In this document: piece after piece, positions 8,814 through 17,368 of the stretch | Numbering within the stretch: position 1 is the stretch's first letter | How the letters are laid out: every line of letters starts with the position of its first letter | NCBI RefSeq assembly: GCF_024495425.1 | Contig: NZ_JANHJR010000004.1 | Span: 1 to 64,000, forward strand | DNA from: Haloarchaeobius litoreus | GTDB taxonomy: Archaea; Halobacteriota; Halobacteria; Halobacteriales; Natrialbaceae | Length of the DNA stretch: 64,000 nucleotides | Direction: 5' to 3' | Notes under the pieces: generated by a model | What the model was told of the DNA's origin: nothing | Seen by the model: the letters and a program-made list of their open reading frames with translations, nothing else | The model's database searches: none | Made by a program: the position numbers and the translations under genes

Positions 8814-9593
8814 ATGCCACAGGACGACACCCAGTACCGTCTGGACGACATCGACCGCCGCATCCTCTACACGCTCATGCGTGAGAGTCGGCACACGACG
8901 GCGGCAGCTATCGCCGAGACGGTCAATGTATCCGGGGCGACAGTCAGGAACCGGATCTGCAACCTCGAGGAGGCGGGTATCATCAGCGGCTACAACGCCC
9001 ACATCGACTTCGAGCGCGCAGGCGGGAACCTCACCAACCTCTACCTCTGCAACGTTCCCGTCCCGGAGCGCGAAGCTCTCGCGCACCGGGCCCGCGCCAT
9101 CCCCGGCGTCATCAACGTCAGGACCCTGATGACGGGACGGGAGAACCTCCACGTCGTCGCTGTCGGGGAGACGACGGGCGACCTGCAGCGGGTCGCCCGG
9201 AAGCTCTCCCAGCTCGGCATCGAGATCGAGGACGAGGACCTCGTCGAGGACGAGTTCTTCAGCCCGTACGCGCCGTTCGACCCGGACGGTGACGGCGAAG
9301 CCCGGGCCCCCGAGGACGTCATCAGCCTCACCGGCGAGGCGAACATCGTCCAGATCACGGTCGACGGGAGCGCGCCGATCGTCGGGCAGAGCCTGGAGGA
9401 GGCCAGCGCCGAGGGAATCCTCGATTCGGACACCCTCGTCATCGGCATCGAACGCGACGAGTCGGAGCTGACGCCGCACGGCGAGACGGTGGTCCAGCCG
9501 GACGACATCGTTACCGTGCTCTCCCGGAGCCCGACCGACGAGCGCACACTGGAGACGTTCCGCGGCACCGGAACGGAGGCGGTCGACGGGTGA
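8814..9593 (+). CDS. Lrp/AsnC-type regulator fused to an RCK_C (TrkA-C) domain
   Basis: 259 residues. The N-terminus is an Lrp-type helix-turn-helix ([19 protein letters not shown] about 10-28; [19 protein letters not shown] about 43-61). A ligand-binding RAM-like part covers about 70-150. The C-terminal RCK_C domain (about 175-245) is the ligand-binding module of K+ channels and transporters. It probably senses a small molecule through RCK_C and controls the downstream UspA and permease genes, whose start codons overlap in sequence. The regulated ligand is inference only. Confidence 0.85.
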   Translation: MPQDDTQYRLDDIDRRILYTLMRESRHTTAAAIAETVNVSGATVRNRICNLEEAGIISGYNAHIDFERAGGNLTNLYLCNVPVPEREALAHRARAIPGVINVRTLMTGRENLHVVAVGETTGDLQRVARKLSQLGIEIEDEDLVEDEFFSPYAPFDPDGDGEARAPEDVISLTGEANIVQITVDGSAPIVGQSLEEASAEGILDSDTLVIGIERDESELTPHGETVVQPDDIVTVLSRSPTDERTLETFRGTGTEAVDG

Positions 9594-10057
9594 ACGGACC
9601 GACGAGCAACGAGACCGACGATACGGACAGAGGCGGACCAATGAGCAAGTCATTCACAGAATCAGTCGTCGTTCCAGTCGCGGACGAATCGGACGCACGG
9701 AGGACAGCGAGCGCCCTCGAACCGTACGAACTGGACCACGTGACGGTCCTGCACGTCGTCGAGAAGGGCGAGGGTGTCCCGGACAAGACACCCGTCGAAC
9801 AGTCGGAGGAGATCGCCGAGGACGCGTTCGCGACGTTCCGGGAGACCTTCCCCGACGCCGAAGACGCCGTGACGTACCGTCGCGACGTGGTCGCGGGCAT
9901 CGTCGAAGTCGCGACCGACCTGGACGCGAGTGCAATCGTGTTCCGGCCACGTGACCAGGGCCGAATCGTCCGGTTCCTCTCGGGAAATCACTCGCTCCGG
10001 CTCATCACCGAATCGCCAATCCCAGTCATCGCGCTCCCGGAGGAGGCTGAGGAATGA
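9590..10057 (+). CDS. Single-domain UspA protein
   Basis: 155 residues from GTG 9590, which overlaps the previous stop by 4 bp (GTGA). ATG 9641 ([15 protein letters not shown]) is an alternative start that fits the family better. It shows the UspA-fold opening VVVPVAD and closing hydrophobic strand SPIPVIALP, but the ATP-binding loop is atypical ([13 protein letters not shown]). It is middle gene of the regulator-UspA-permease operon and its stop overlaps the next ATG. Confidence 0.8.
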   Translation: MNGPTSNETDDTDRGGPMSKSFTESVVVPVADESDARRTASALEPYELDHVTVLHVVEKGEGVPDKTPVEQSEEIAEDAFATFRETFPDAEDAVTYRRDVVAGIVEVATDLDASAIVFRPRDQGRIVRFLSGNHSLRLITESPIPVIALPEEAEE

Positions 10058-12327
10058 CAGACGGCGACGAGGAGCTCGCGAAGGACCTCGGCCTGCTCTC
10101 CGCGCTGACCATCGGCGTGGGGACGATGATCGGGGCCGGTATCTTCGTCCTTCCGGGACAGGCGGCAGAAGCCGCCGGACCCGCCGTTGCCATCTCGTTC
10201 GTCGTCGGTGGCGTCATCTCGCTGTTCACCGCACTGTCTGCCTCCGAGCTCGGGACTGCGATGCCGAAGGCCGGCGGGAGCTACTACTACGTCAACCACG
10301 CACTGGGGCCGCTGTTCGGTTCCATCGCCGGCTGGGGGAACTGGATGGGACTCGCGTTCGCCAGCGCCTTCTACACCCTCGGCTTCGGCGAGTACCTGAA
10401 CACGCTCATCGCACTCCCGGAACTCGCACTCGGACCCATTGCGCTCTCCTCGTTCCAGATCGGTGCCCTCATCGCCGGGACCCTGTTCATCGGCATCAAC
10501 TACGTGGGCGCGAAGGAGACCGGGAGCATCCAAATCGTCATCGTCACGCTGCTCGTCGGTATCCTCACGGTGTTCTCCATCCTCGGCTTCCTCCAGGCCG
10601 ACCTCTCGACGCTCCGGCCGATCTTCCCGGCGGAGACCGGCGGCGCGACCGCCATCCTCCCCGCGACTGGCCTCATCTTCGTCTCCTTCCTGGGCTTCGC
10701 GAAGATCACGACCGTCGCCGAGGAGCTGAAGAACCCCGGCCGAAACCTCCCGCTGGCGGTCGTCGGCAGCGTCGTCATCGTCACCGTGATGTACGCCATC
10801 ATCATGGTCGTCCTGATGGGCGTCATCAACTGGCGCCAGCTGGGTCCGGACTTCACGTCGACGCCCGTGCTCGACGTCGCCGATATCGCGTTCGGTGCCT
10901 ACGGCATCGCTGGCCTCGGTATCGGACTCCTGACGTTCGCGGGGCTGCTCGCGACCGCCTCGAGCGCGAACGCGAGCATCCTCGCATCCTCCCGCATCAA
11001 CTTCGCGATGGGGCGTGACAAGCTCGTCTCGAACAAGCTCAACGCGATCCATCCGAGCTTCGCGACGCCGTACCGGAGTATCGCGGTCACGGGCGGCATC
11101 ATCCTGAGCTTCGTCGTCCTCGGGAACGTCGAGGTTCTCGCGAAGGCCGGCAGCGTCCTCCACCTCATCGTGTACGGACTGCTCAACATCGCACTCATCG
11201 TGATGCGCCAGTCGGATACCCCGGAGTACGACCCCGAGTTCGAGGTGCCGATGTACCCCCTCGTTCCGATTGTCGGGGCACTCTCGTCGTTCGGTCTCAT
11301 CGCGTTCATGGACCCCGAGTACATCGGGGTCGCGGTCCTGTTCGTGGTCGGTGGGCTCCTCTGGTACTTCCTCTACGCCAGAACCAAGACCCAGAAGAAG
11401 GGTATCCTCTCGCAGTACATCCTCTCGCGGTCCGAGGAGATACCAGACCCCGCCGTCTCGGCCGCCAGCAGCGTCCAGCCCGACGGCGAAGGCGCGGGGG
11501 GCGACTACCGCGTGATGGTCCCCCTCGCGAACCCGAAGACCGAGAAGGACCTCATCACGCTCGCGAGCGCCGTCGCGAAGCAGAAGGGTGGGACCGTCGA
11601 CGCGGTCCACATCGTCAAGGCCCCGGACCAGACCTCGCTGGAGTACGCCGCGGAGAACCCCGACGTGTTCGAGGAGGATTACCACGGTATCCTCGACGAG
11701 GCCAAGCGCGACGCGGAGACGTTCGGTGTCGACGTGGAGACCCACACCATCCTCTCCCACCGGCTGTTCGAGCAGATATTCGACGCCGCCGAGACCCACG
11801 ACGCCGACATGGTGGTCATGGGCTGGGACGGCGACACCCACGGCTCGCCGGGTCGTGTCGAGACTGCGGTCGACGAGTTGACCGAGAACCTGCCGTGTGA
11901 CTTCATCGTCCTCAAGGACCGTGGCTTCGACCCGTCCGAGATCCTCGTCCCGACGGCGGGCGGACCGGACTCCGACCTCTCCGCTGAGGTCGCGAAGCTC
12001 CTACAGGCGGAGTACGGCTCGACGGTCAAGCTCCTCCACGTCACCGACGACGTGGACGCCGGGACCGAGTTCCTCGAATCCTGGTCCGAAAGTCACGGCC
12101 TCTCGGACGCGGAACTCATCGTCGAGAGCGGCGACGTCGAGACGGTCATCGAGGCGGCCGCCGCGGACAGCACGATGCTGGTGCTCGGTGCGACCGAGAA
12201 AGGGCTGCTCTCGCGACTCCTGCGTGGCTCGCTCGTGCTGGACGTCGTCGACGACGTGCCCTGCTCCGTGCTGCTGGCAGAACGCTCCCGCAAGAAGGGC
12301 TTCGTCGTGAGACTGTTCGGCGAGTAG
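10054..12327 (+). CDS. APC-superfamily amino-acid permease with two C-terminal UspA domains
   Basis: 757 residues. Residues about 10-440 form a 12-TM APC carrier ([20 protein letters not shown] about 22-41; [15 protein letters not shown] loop about 210-235). Two UspA domains follow, about 485-625 and 628-750, facing the cytoplasm. Such fusions are common in haloarchaea, and the Usp part is thought to regulate the carrier. The start overlaps the UspA stop (ATGA), so all three genes form one transcription unit. Substrate unknown; cationic or neutral amino acids are likely from the family. Confidence 0.88.
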   Translation: MTDGDEELAKDLGLLSALTIGVGTMIGAGIFVLPGQAAEAAGPAVAISFVVGGVISLFTALSASELGTAMPKAGGSYYYVNHALGPLFGSIAGWGNWMGLAFASAFYTLGFGEYLNTLIALPELALGPIALSSFQIGALIAGTLFIGINYVGAKETGSIQIVIVTLLVGILTVFSILGFLQADLSTLRPIFPAETGGATAILPATGLIFVSFLGFAKITTVAEELKNPGRNLPLAVVGSVVIVTVMYAIIMVVLMGVINWRQLGPDFTSTPVLDVADIAFGAYGIAGLGIGLLTFAGLLATASSANASILASSRINFAMGRDKLVSNKLNAIHPSFATPYRSIAVTGGIILSFVVLGNVEVLAKAGSVLHLIVYGLLNIALIVMRQSDTPEYDPEFEVPMYPLVPIVGALSSFGLIAFMDPEYIGVAVLFVVGGLLWYFLYARTKTQKKGILSQYILSRSEEIPDPAVSAASSVQPDGEGAGGDYRVMVPLANPKTEKDLITLASAVAKQKGGTVDAVHIVKAPDQTSLEYAAENPDVFEEDYHGILDEAKRDAETFGVDVETHTILSHRLFEQIFDAAETHDADMVVMGWDGDTHGSPGRVETAVDELTENLPCDFIVLKDRGFDPSEILVPTAGGPDSDLSAEVAKLLQAEYGSTVKLLHVTDDVDAGTEFLESWSESHGLSDAELIVESGDVETVIEAAAADSTMLVLGATEKGLLSRLLRGSLVLDVVDDVPCSVLLAERSRKKGFVVRLFGE

Positions 12328-12328
12328 C

Positions 12329-12727
12329 TCAGCTCTCGACCGCCTGGGGCTCGCCGTCGGCGTACTTCTCGCTGAACTCGCCGATGAGGTTGCCCATCTT
12401 CGCGTACCAGTCGTTGAGCATGCGCTGCATCTCCTGGGCGATCTCCTCGGCGTCGCGCGGCCGGTAGACGTGGTAGTAGCCGCCCTGGTCGTAGTTGATC
12501 TGCTCCTTCTGGAGGAAGCCCGCCGAGAGCAGGCGCTGGACCGCACGGTACGCGGTGGAGCGCTCGCGGTCGATCTCCTCGGCGATCTCGTCGACGGTGA
12601 GCGCGTCCTCCTGTTCGTTCAGCAGCCGGAAGATCTCCTTGTCGATACCCTTCAGGTCGTGGAAACACTCCAGCAGACCCTCGCAGTACATGTCCTGCCG
12701 GAGCATCTCGCTCATCGAGTTAGCCAT
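12329..12727 (-). CDS. TrmB/MarR-like winged-helix regulator with two N-terminal cysteines
   Basis: 132 residues from ATG 12727; a GTG at 12751 is less likely because a TATA-like TTTTGAG at 12751-12757 fits a leaderless start at 12727. A winged helix covers about 28-90 (LTVDEIAEEIDRERSTAYRA recognition region). Before it lie Cys15 and Cys21 in YCEGLLECF, a spacing suited to a disulfide or polysulfide switch. The C-terminus is helical and may dimerise. It sits next to the YeeE/YedE operon, and its promoter carries the same GTATTGTGC box as other sulfur genes nearby. I infer it is the regulator of that set and autoregulated. Confidence 0.75.
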   Translation of the reverse strand: MANSMSEMLRQDMYCEGLLECFHDLKGIDKEIFRLLNEQEDALTVDEIAEEIDRERSTAYRAVQRLLSAGFLQKEQINYDQGGYYHVYRPRDAEEIAQEMQRMLNDWYAKMGNLIGEFSEKYADGEPQAVES

Positions 12728-12772
12728 TTGATGTACATAGGAGTTGCCCACTCAAAAGTGTTTGCAAATCCG

Positions 12773-12781
12773 GCACAATAC
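12773..12781 (-). promoter_or_regulatory. Candidate operator GTATTGTGC before the Cys-HTH regulator
   Basis: Plus-strand GCACAATAC, so GTATTGTGC in the sense of the regulator gene. It lies 46-54 bp before ATG 12727, about 20 bp upstream of the TATA-like element. Same 9-mer as at 13953, 20612, 21880 and 26486. Confidence 0.6.
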
Positions 12782-12807
12782 TGTCGAACGTGTCGAATTC
12801 GGGCGGT

Positions 12808-13287
12808 TCAGTCCTGCGACGTGGCGTGGTCGGCCTCCTGTTCCGTGGCGTCCGCCGACCGCGCGGACCGCCAGTAGCCCTGGGCGTACGCGCCGAGGAA
12901 CATCCCGGCGATGGCCCAGAGGATGGGGTAGTTGCCGATCCCGAGGCTGGCGTAGGCCGCGCCGGGACAGATCCCGGAGAGCCCCCACCCGACGCCGAAG
13001 ATGGAGCCGCCGATCACGACGTTGCGGTCGAACGACTTCACGCGGCGTTTGTACTCGTCGCCGGTGATGGGTGCACGGCCGAGGAACGTCGTCGCCACGA
13101 AGAACGTGATGCCGGTGACGACCGCCGCTCCACCCATCACGAACAGCAGTCCGAAGTCCTGGAACTGGAGGAAGTCCAGCACGACCTCGGGTCGAGCCAT
13201 CCCGCTGATGGCGAGTCCGAGCCCGAACACCAGCCCGCCGACGTAGATGGCGGGCAGGAACAGCGGGCTCCGTTCGGCTGAGCTCAT
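12808..13287 (-). CDS. YeeE/YedE family transporter, C-terminal half (DUF6691-type)
   Basis: 159 residues from ATG 13287, about four TM segments. The signature FGVGWGLSGICPGAA (about 105-119) contains the conserved cysteine that binds thiosulfate in TsuA/YeeE. Bacterial YeeE is one polypeptide; here the two halves are separate genes whose stop and start overlap as ATGA at 13284-13287. Together they probably import thiosulfate or another sulfane-sulfur compound. The last ~25 residues are polar and extend into the cytoplasm. Confidence 0.85.
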   Translation of the reverse strand: MSSAERSPLFLPAIYVGGLVFGLGLAISGMARPEVVLDFLQFQDFGLLFVMGGAAVVTGITFFVATTFLGRAPITGDEYKRRVKSFDRNVVIGGSIFGVGWGLSGICPGAAYASLGIGNYPILWAIAGMFLGAYAQGYWRSARSADATEQEADHATSQD

Positions 13288-13778
13288 GGGCTCACCCCCA
13301 GTGCCATCACGACCTGTGCCGTCCCGATAGCGAAGGCCATGAACGTCGCGACGTTCACGAGCGAGGTGTTCGACAGGGAGCCGACGCCACAGACGCCGTG
13401 CCCGGACGTACAGCCCTTGCCGAGGCGGGTTCCGACGCCGACGAGGAAGCCGCCGCCGAGGAGCCGCCACCACTGGACCTCGGTGGTCCAGATACCGGGG
13501 TCGAGCACGAGCCCCCAGATGGCCGCGCCGCTGACGATACCTGCGGTGAACACGAGCCGCCAGTCGCGTGACTGGACGTACTTGAAGCGGTTGAACCGGT
13601 CCACGTCCGAGACGTACGAGAGCGTGGACTCGAGGAACGTGCTCGCACCCGCGATGATGCCCGTCGAGAGGTAGATGATGGTTGCACCCAACCCGACGAG
13701 CAATCCACCGACGGCATACGGGAGTATGCCGCGCGGGAAGAGGTCGCCCAGTGCGAGCAACGGTGTGAGCTCGGTCAT
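13284..13778 (-). CDS. YeeE/YedE family transporter, N-terminal half
   Basis: 164 residues from ATG 13778. The in-frame extension upstream to 13958 is arginine-rich and rejected. Four TM segments; the cysteine signature GVGTRLGKGCTSGHGVCG (about 124-141) matches the first repeat of YeeE/TsuA. It pairs with the gene below to make a full thiosulfate-type channel. Its start overlaps the stop of a 39-codon ORF (ATGA), so its translation may depend on that ORF. Confidence 0.87.
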   Translation of the reverse strand: MTELTPLLALGDLFPRGILPYAVGGLLVGLGATIIYLSTGIIAGASTFLESTLSYVSDVDRFNRFKYVQSRDWRLVFTAGIVSGAAIWGLVLDPGIWTTEVQWWRLLGGGFLVGVGTRLGKGCTSGHGVCGVGSLSNTSLVNVATFMAFAIGTAQVVMALGVSP

Positions 13779-13894
13779 CTCGCGGTGACACCTCTCCGGC
13801 CGTCTCCGGTGTCGGTTCGCCGGACGATGCCTCCGTCGATGCCCGGTCCGTGGTCGCCGACCGCCGAGCGGTCGGTGTACCGTCCGTCTGTCAT
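13775..13894 (-). CDS. 39-codon ORF translationally coupled to yeeE
   Basis: From ATG 13894 to TGA 13775-13777, overlapping the YeeE ATG by 4 bp. The peptide begins MTDGRYTDRSAVGDHG and is rich in Gly, Arg and Asp with no recognisable fold. A TATA-like CTTATCT about 28-36 nt before ATG 13894 and the GTATTGTGC box 20 bp further up place transcription start at this ORF rather than at YeeE. It may be a leader peptide or a small protein; it may also be chance. Confidence 0.4.
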   Translation of the reverse strand: MTDGRYTDRSAVGDHGPGIDGGIVRRTDTGDGRRGVTAR

Positions 13895-13920
13895 TGTCGG
13901 TTCCAACTACAGCGGTCGCA

Positions 13921-13961
13921 CAGATAAGACTTTGCATAGTAATTCTTCTGGCGCACAATAC
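13921..13961 (-). promoter_or_regulatory. Promoter and GTATTGTGC box of the YeeE/YedE operon
   Basis: GTATTGTGC (sense of the operon) at 13953-13961 and TATA-like GTCTTATCTG at 13921-13930. The box is about 59-67 bp before ATG 13894. The arrangement mirrors that of the regulator gene. Confidence 0.55.
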
Positions 13962-14068
13962 CGGTTAGACAGACCTGCATCGAAAGCGTTCAAGTAACTG
14001 GTTACGCATACCTAACCACTGGTAGTCGTGTCCAGAACACGAACTGCTACCGACACGCTTTTTAGTGG

Positions 14069-14086
14069 CCCACCAGTATTGGGTGG
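14069..14086 (+). promoter_or_regulatory. Inverted repeat CCCACC-AGTATT-GGGTGG before tusA
   Basis: Perfect 6-bp arms with a 6-bp centre, ending 13 bp before ATG 14100 and just downstream of TATA-like GCTTTTTAG (14057-14065). It overlaps the expected transcription start, the place of a repressor operator. The centre AGTATTG shares seven bases with the GTATTGTGC-type boxes. Confidence 0.5.
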
Positions 14087-14099
14087 TGAAGGCAATATC

Positions 14100-14342
14100 A
14101 TGACGGAGTACGAAACCACCGAGACGCTCGACGTGAAAGGACAGAACTGCCCCATGCCGGTCGTCAAGACCAAGCAGAACATCGACGGCCTCGAAGCCGG
14201 TGATGTGCTCGAGGTCCTGTCGACTGACTCCGGGAGCATGAGCGACCTCGCCGGCTGGGCGGACTCGACACCCGGTGTCGAACTCGTCGACCAGGTCGAG
14301 GGCGACGGCCTCTACACGCACTACGTGCGCAAGACCGAGTGA
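14100..14342 (+). CDS. tusA: TusA-family sulfur carrier protein
   Basis: 80 residues from ATG 14100. The hallmark LDVKGQNCPMPVVKTK holds the active CPxP motif with Cys17, which carries persulfide sulfur. TusA proteins shuttle sulfane sulfur between a donor (rhodanese, desulfurase) and acceptors such as DsrE. The next gene is a DsrE protein, 2 bp away, so they likely act together. Transcription probably starts within the inverted repeat 13-31 bp upstream. Confidence 0.9.
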   Translation: MTEYETTETLDVKGQNCPMPVVKTKQNIDGLEAGDVLEVLSTDSGSMSDLAGWADSTPGVELVDQVEGDGLYTHYVRKTE

Positions 14343-14344
14343 TC

Positions 14345-14929
14345 ATGTCGACCGACACATCAAACACCGCAGAGCCCGACGGCGAGGCACCGTCACGTGC
14401 CGAGCTGGCCGCACAGGTCGAGGAGCTCGAGCACCGACTCGCCGACGTCGAGGCTGACGACGCCGACGACACCCCGAAGATGTCCATCATCGCGACGAAG
14501 GGGACCCTCGACATGGCGTACCCGCCGCTCATCCTCGCGAGCACCGCAGCCGCGTTCGGCTACGAGGTCACCGTGTTCCACACGTTCTGGGGCCTCGACA
14601 TCCTGCACAAGGAGAAGTCCCAGAAACTCCAGCTGAGTTCCGTCGGCAACCCCAGCATGCCCGTCCCGAACGCCATCGGCGCGTTGCCGGGCATGGACCG
14701 CGTGACCACCCGGATGATGGAGAAGCAGATCGCGGACAACGACACCGCAACCATCCAGGAGCTCATCGACACCTCCCTCGACATGGGCGTCGAGTTCCAG
14801 GCCTGCCAGATGACCATCGACCTGATGGACTACGACGAGGACGACTTCTTCGACGGCGTCACCACCGGCGTCGGCGCCGCAACGGCCATTCAGGACATGG
14901 CCGAGGCCGACATCCAGCTCCTGGTCTGA
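14345..14929 (+). CDS. DsrE/DsrF-like (DsrE2-type) sulfur-transfer protein
   Basis: 194 residues from ATG 14345. Residues 18-38 form a short heptad-like helix; the DsrE domain runs about 45-194 with KMSIIATKGTLDMAYPPLILAS. Cys154 in FQACQMT is at the place of the sulfur-accepting cysteine. It should take persulfide from TusA (or the reverse) in the cytoplasm. GTG 14339 is a possible earlier start overlapping the tusA stop. Confidence 0.85.
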   Translation: MSTDTSNTAEPDGEAPSRAELAAQVEELEHRLADVEADDADDTPKMSIIATKGTLDMAYPPLILASTAAAFGYEVTVFHTFWGLDILHKEKSQKLQLSSVGNPSMPVPNAIGALPGMDRVTTRMMEKQIADNDTATIQELIDTSLDMGVEFQACQMTIDLMDYDEDDFFDGVTTGVGAATAIQDMAEADIQLLV

Positions 14930-14943
14930 ACGACCACCGCTTT

Positions 14944-15660
14944 ATGACACAGGATTCCCCCGACCAGCGGACGCAGCAGGCCGAGACCGACCGAGAGACA
15001 GCGGTCGACCCCATGGTGGGCGAGGGGCTGCTCGACGAGGAGATGGGTCCGAGTTCGTCGATGGCCCACCTCTACCGTGGCGAGATACACCGGATGAAGT
15101 TCTGGCGGGAGCGACTGGACCGGACGACGAACTGGGCCGTCGTCGTCATCTCCGCACTGCTGACGTGGTCGTTCTCGTCCCCGGACACCCCGCACTACGT
15201 GATACTCATCGGCATCGCGACCCTGACCGTGTTCCTCGTCGTCGAGGCGCGCCGCTACCGAGGGTACGACATCTGGCGGACTCGGGCCCGGTCGCTCCAG
15301 CAGAACGTGTTCGCGAAGGGGCTCGACCCGGATATCGAACTCACCAATCGGGACTGGCGGAGTGAGCTCGCCGAGGACTACCGCCGGCCGACGCTGAAGA
15401 TCACGACGGAGGAGGCCATCGCACACCGTCTGCGCCGCATCTACCTGCCGCTGTTCGGCCTCCTGCTCGTCGCCTGGGCCGTCCGCATCACGGCGTTCGC
15501 GACGGATTCCTGGCTCGCCACCGCCAGGGTGGGCGCAGTACCTGGCTCGACCGTCGCCCTGTTCGTGGCCGTCTTCTACGCGGGCGCACTGTTCGTCGCC
15601 TTCCGACCCCGGACCTGGCACGCTCGCGGCGAGCTGCGGTTCGAGGACCTCCGGAAGTGA
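14944..15660 (+). CDS. DUF2270 membrane protein
   Basis: 238 residues. A polar N-terminus is followed by MAHLYRGEIHRMKFWRERLDRT (outline; about 40-60), then TM pairs at about 65-105 and 160-220. This matches the haloarchaeal DUF2270 family of unknown function. It lies 14 bp after the DsrE gene and may belong to the tusA-dsrE operon. Confidence 0.8.
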   Translation: MTQDSPDQRTQQAETDRETAVDPMVGEGLLDEEMGPSSSMAHLYRGEIHRMKFWRERLDRTTNWAVVVISALLTWSFSSPDTPHYVILIGIATLTVFLVVEARRYRGYDIWRTRARSLQQNVFAKGLDPDIELTNRDWRSELAEDYRRPTLKITTEEAIAHRLRRIYLPLFGLLLVAWAVRITAFATDSWLATARVGAVPGSTVALFVAVFYAGALFVAFRPRTWHARGELRFEDLRK

Positions 15661-15778
15661 GACTGGGGGAGGCGACCCCCACCGACTCACGATCCGAGAC
15701 GGGTCAGCGGCTCTCCCGGTTCTCAGTCCCCGAGACAGATAGCACGACGTTATCTTATCATCTCGCGTATGTTAAACC

Positions 15779-16468
15779 ATGAGCACCACTTCAACCCGGA
15801 GATTTCCGTCCGTCCAGATACTGTTCGGGGCACTCGTCGTCGTCCTCGGAGCGTTGCTCCTGCTCGATACGACCGGCCTGTTCCCGACCACCGACCTGCT
15901 GCTGTACGCCCCGTCGCTGTTCGTCGTCGTCGGCCTCTGGGCGCTGGTCCAGAGCCGACTCCGGAACATCGTCGGTCCGGTCGTCCTCGTCACCATCGGT
16001 GCAGCCTGGCAGGCCGTCGCGCTCGACCTCGCGACCGTCGACGACGTCATCGTCTTCTGGCCGGTGCTCGTCATCGCGTTCGGCCTCTCGGTGATCCTCG
16101 GCACCTACCGCGCGAAGACCGTCCCCACCGAGGACGCGTACACGTCGATGTTCGCGGCCTTCGGTGGCGTCGAGCGACGGAACACCTCGAAGGCGTTCAC
16201 CGGAGCCGACCTCACCGCACTCTTCGGTGCCGCGGAGATCGACCTGCGCGACGCCGAGATTACCGACCGGCCGGCCCGCATCAACGCAGTGGCGCTGTTC
16301 GGTGCTGCCGAGGTCATCGTTCCCCGCGACTGGAACGTCCAGATGGACGTCCTGCCCGTCCTCGGTGCTGCCGAGGACTCCCGTCGCCGCTCCGAGACCG
16401 TCAACGACGAGGTCGACCTCGTCGTCGGCGGCTTCACCGCGTTCGGTGGCATCGAAGTGAAGGACTGA
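15779..16468 (+). CDS. LiaF-like membrane protein
   Basis: 229 residues. Four N-terminal TM segments (about 10-105) precede a soluble beta-repeat domain with three copies of an (A/L)FG(A/G)(A/V)E-type motif (about 125-225), as in LiaF/YvqF C-terminal domains. Bacterial relatives respond to envelope stress; an archaeal role is not established. TATA-like TTATCTTATCA lies about 20-30 nt before the ATG. Confidence 0.7.
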   Translation: MSTTSTRRFPSVQILFGALVVVLGALLLLDTTGLFPTTDLLLYAPSLFVVVGLWALVQSRLRNIVGPVVLVTIGAAWQAVALDLATVDDVIVFWPVLVIAFGLSVILGTYRAKTVPTEDAYTSMFAAFGGVERRNTSKAFTGADLTALFGAAEIDLRDAEITDRPARINAVALFGAAEVIVPRDWNVQMDVLPVLGAAEDSRRRSETVNDEVDLVVGGFTAFGGIEVKD

Positions 16469-16508
16469 GTCCACAGCACCCGGGATATTCTTCGGGCGAA
16501 CCGACCGG

Positions 16509-17276
16509 CTACCGCCAGCTCGTCCAGCCGCCGTCGACGACGAGCGACTCGCCGGTGATGTAGCTCGCGAGGTCGCTCGCGAGGAACGTCGCCGCGCCGC
16601 CGATCTCCTCGGGCTGGCCGTACCGCCCGAGCGGGACCTGCTGGGCGAACACCGCGGCCTCCTCCTCGCTGGATTCCTGGTCGCCACCGATCTTCGTCTC
16701 GATGCCGCCCGGATGGATGGCGTTGACCCTGATGTCGTGCTCCGCGAGCGTGTGGGCGAGCGAGTACGTCAGCATCGTGAGACCGCCCTTCGAGGCCGAG
16801 TACGTCGGCCAGTTGCCGTTGCCGAACAGGCCGGCGATGCTCGAGATGTTGATGATGCTGCCCCCGTCGCCCTCGACCATGCGCTCCGCTGCGACCTGCG
16901 AGCCGAAGAACGCGCCGTAGAGGTTGATGTCCATCAACCAGCGGTACTCCTCCTCGCTGACGTCGAAGAAGTCCTCTGCACGCCAGACGCCCGCGTTGTT
17001 CACCATGATGGAGACGCCGCCGAACTCGTCGGCAGCGTCCATGGCCGCGGTGAGGTCCTCGCGGTCCGTCACGTCGCAGTGGACGAACGCCGCATCGGCG
17101 TCGGTCTCCGTCTCGATCTTCTCGTGGGTCGGAATCCCCTCCTCCTTTGGGTCCTCGCGGACGTCGGCGACGACCACCGCCTTCGCGCCGTGTTCGGCGA
17201 ACGCGAGTGCGATCCCGCGTCCGATTCCGGAGCTCCCGCCCGTGATGACCGCAATCTCGTCATCGAGTAGTGACAT
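16509..17276 (-). CDS. Short-chain dehydrogenase/reductase
   Basis: 255 residues from ATG 17276. Cofactor loop TGGSSGIGRGIA (about 12-23), NNAG (about 91-94), catalytic Ser (ISSIAG) and YSASKGG (Tyr/Lys about 156/160) are all present, with the C-terminal DGGW of classical SDRs. ADVRED after strand 2 suggests an acidic residue and so NAD(H) preference. Substrate unknown. Confidence 0.9.
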   Translation of the reverse strand: MSLLDDEIAVITGGSSGIGRGIALAFAEHGAKAVVVADVREDPKEEGIPTHEKIETETDADAAFVHCDVTDREDLTAAMDAADEFGGVSIMVNNAGVWRAEDFFDVSEEEYRWLMDINLYGAFFGSQVAAERMVEGDGGSIINISSIAGLFGNGNWPTYSASKGGLTMLTYSLAHTLAEHDIRVNAIHPGGIETKIGGDQESSEEEAAVFAQQVPLGRYGQPEEIGGAATFLASDLASYITGESLVVDGGWTSWR

Positions 17277-17368
17277 CTGTGAACACCGGTCGTAGTTCGA
17301 CTCGTGGAACAATAAAACGAGACGACAGTTACCGCACGGCGGGAGCTGGATCCCGCCGACGAACGGGC

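Noticed and set aside
9988-11841. Very long minus-strand frame opposite the APC-UspA gene
   Set aside because: The plus strand encodes a clear permease; the antisense frame is a shadow rich in Asp, Glu, Arg and Val as expected from haloarchaeal codon bias.
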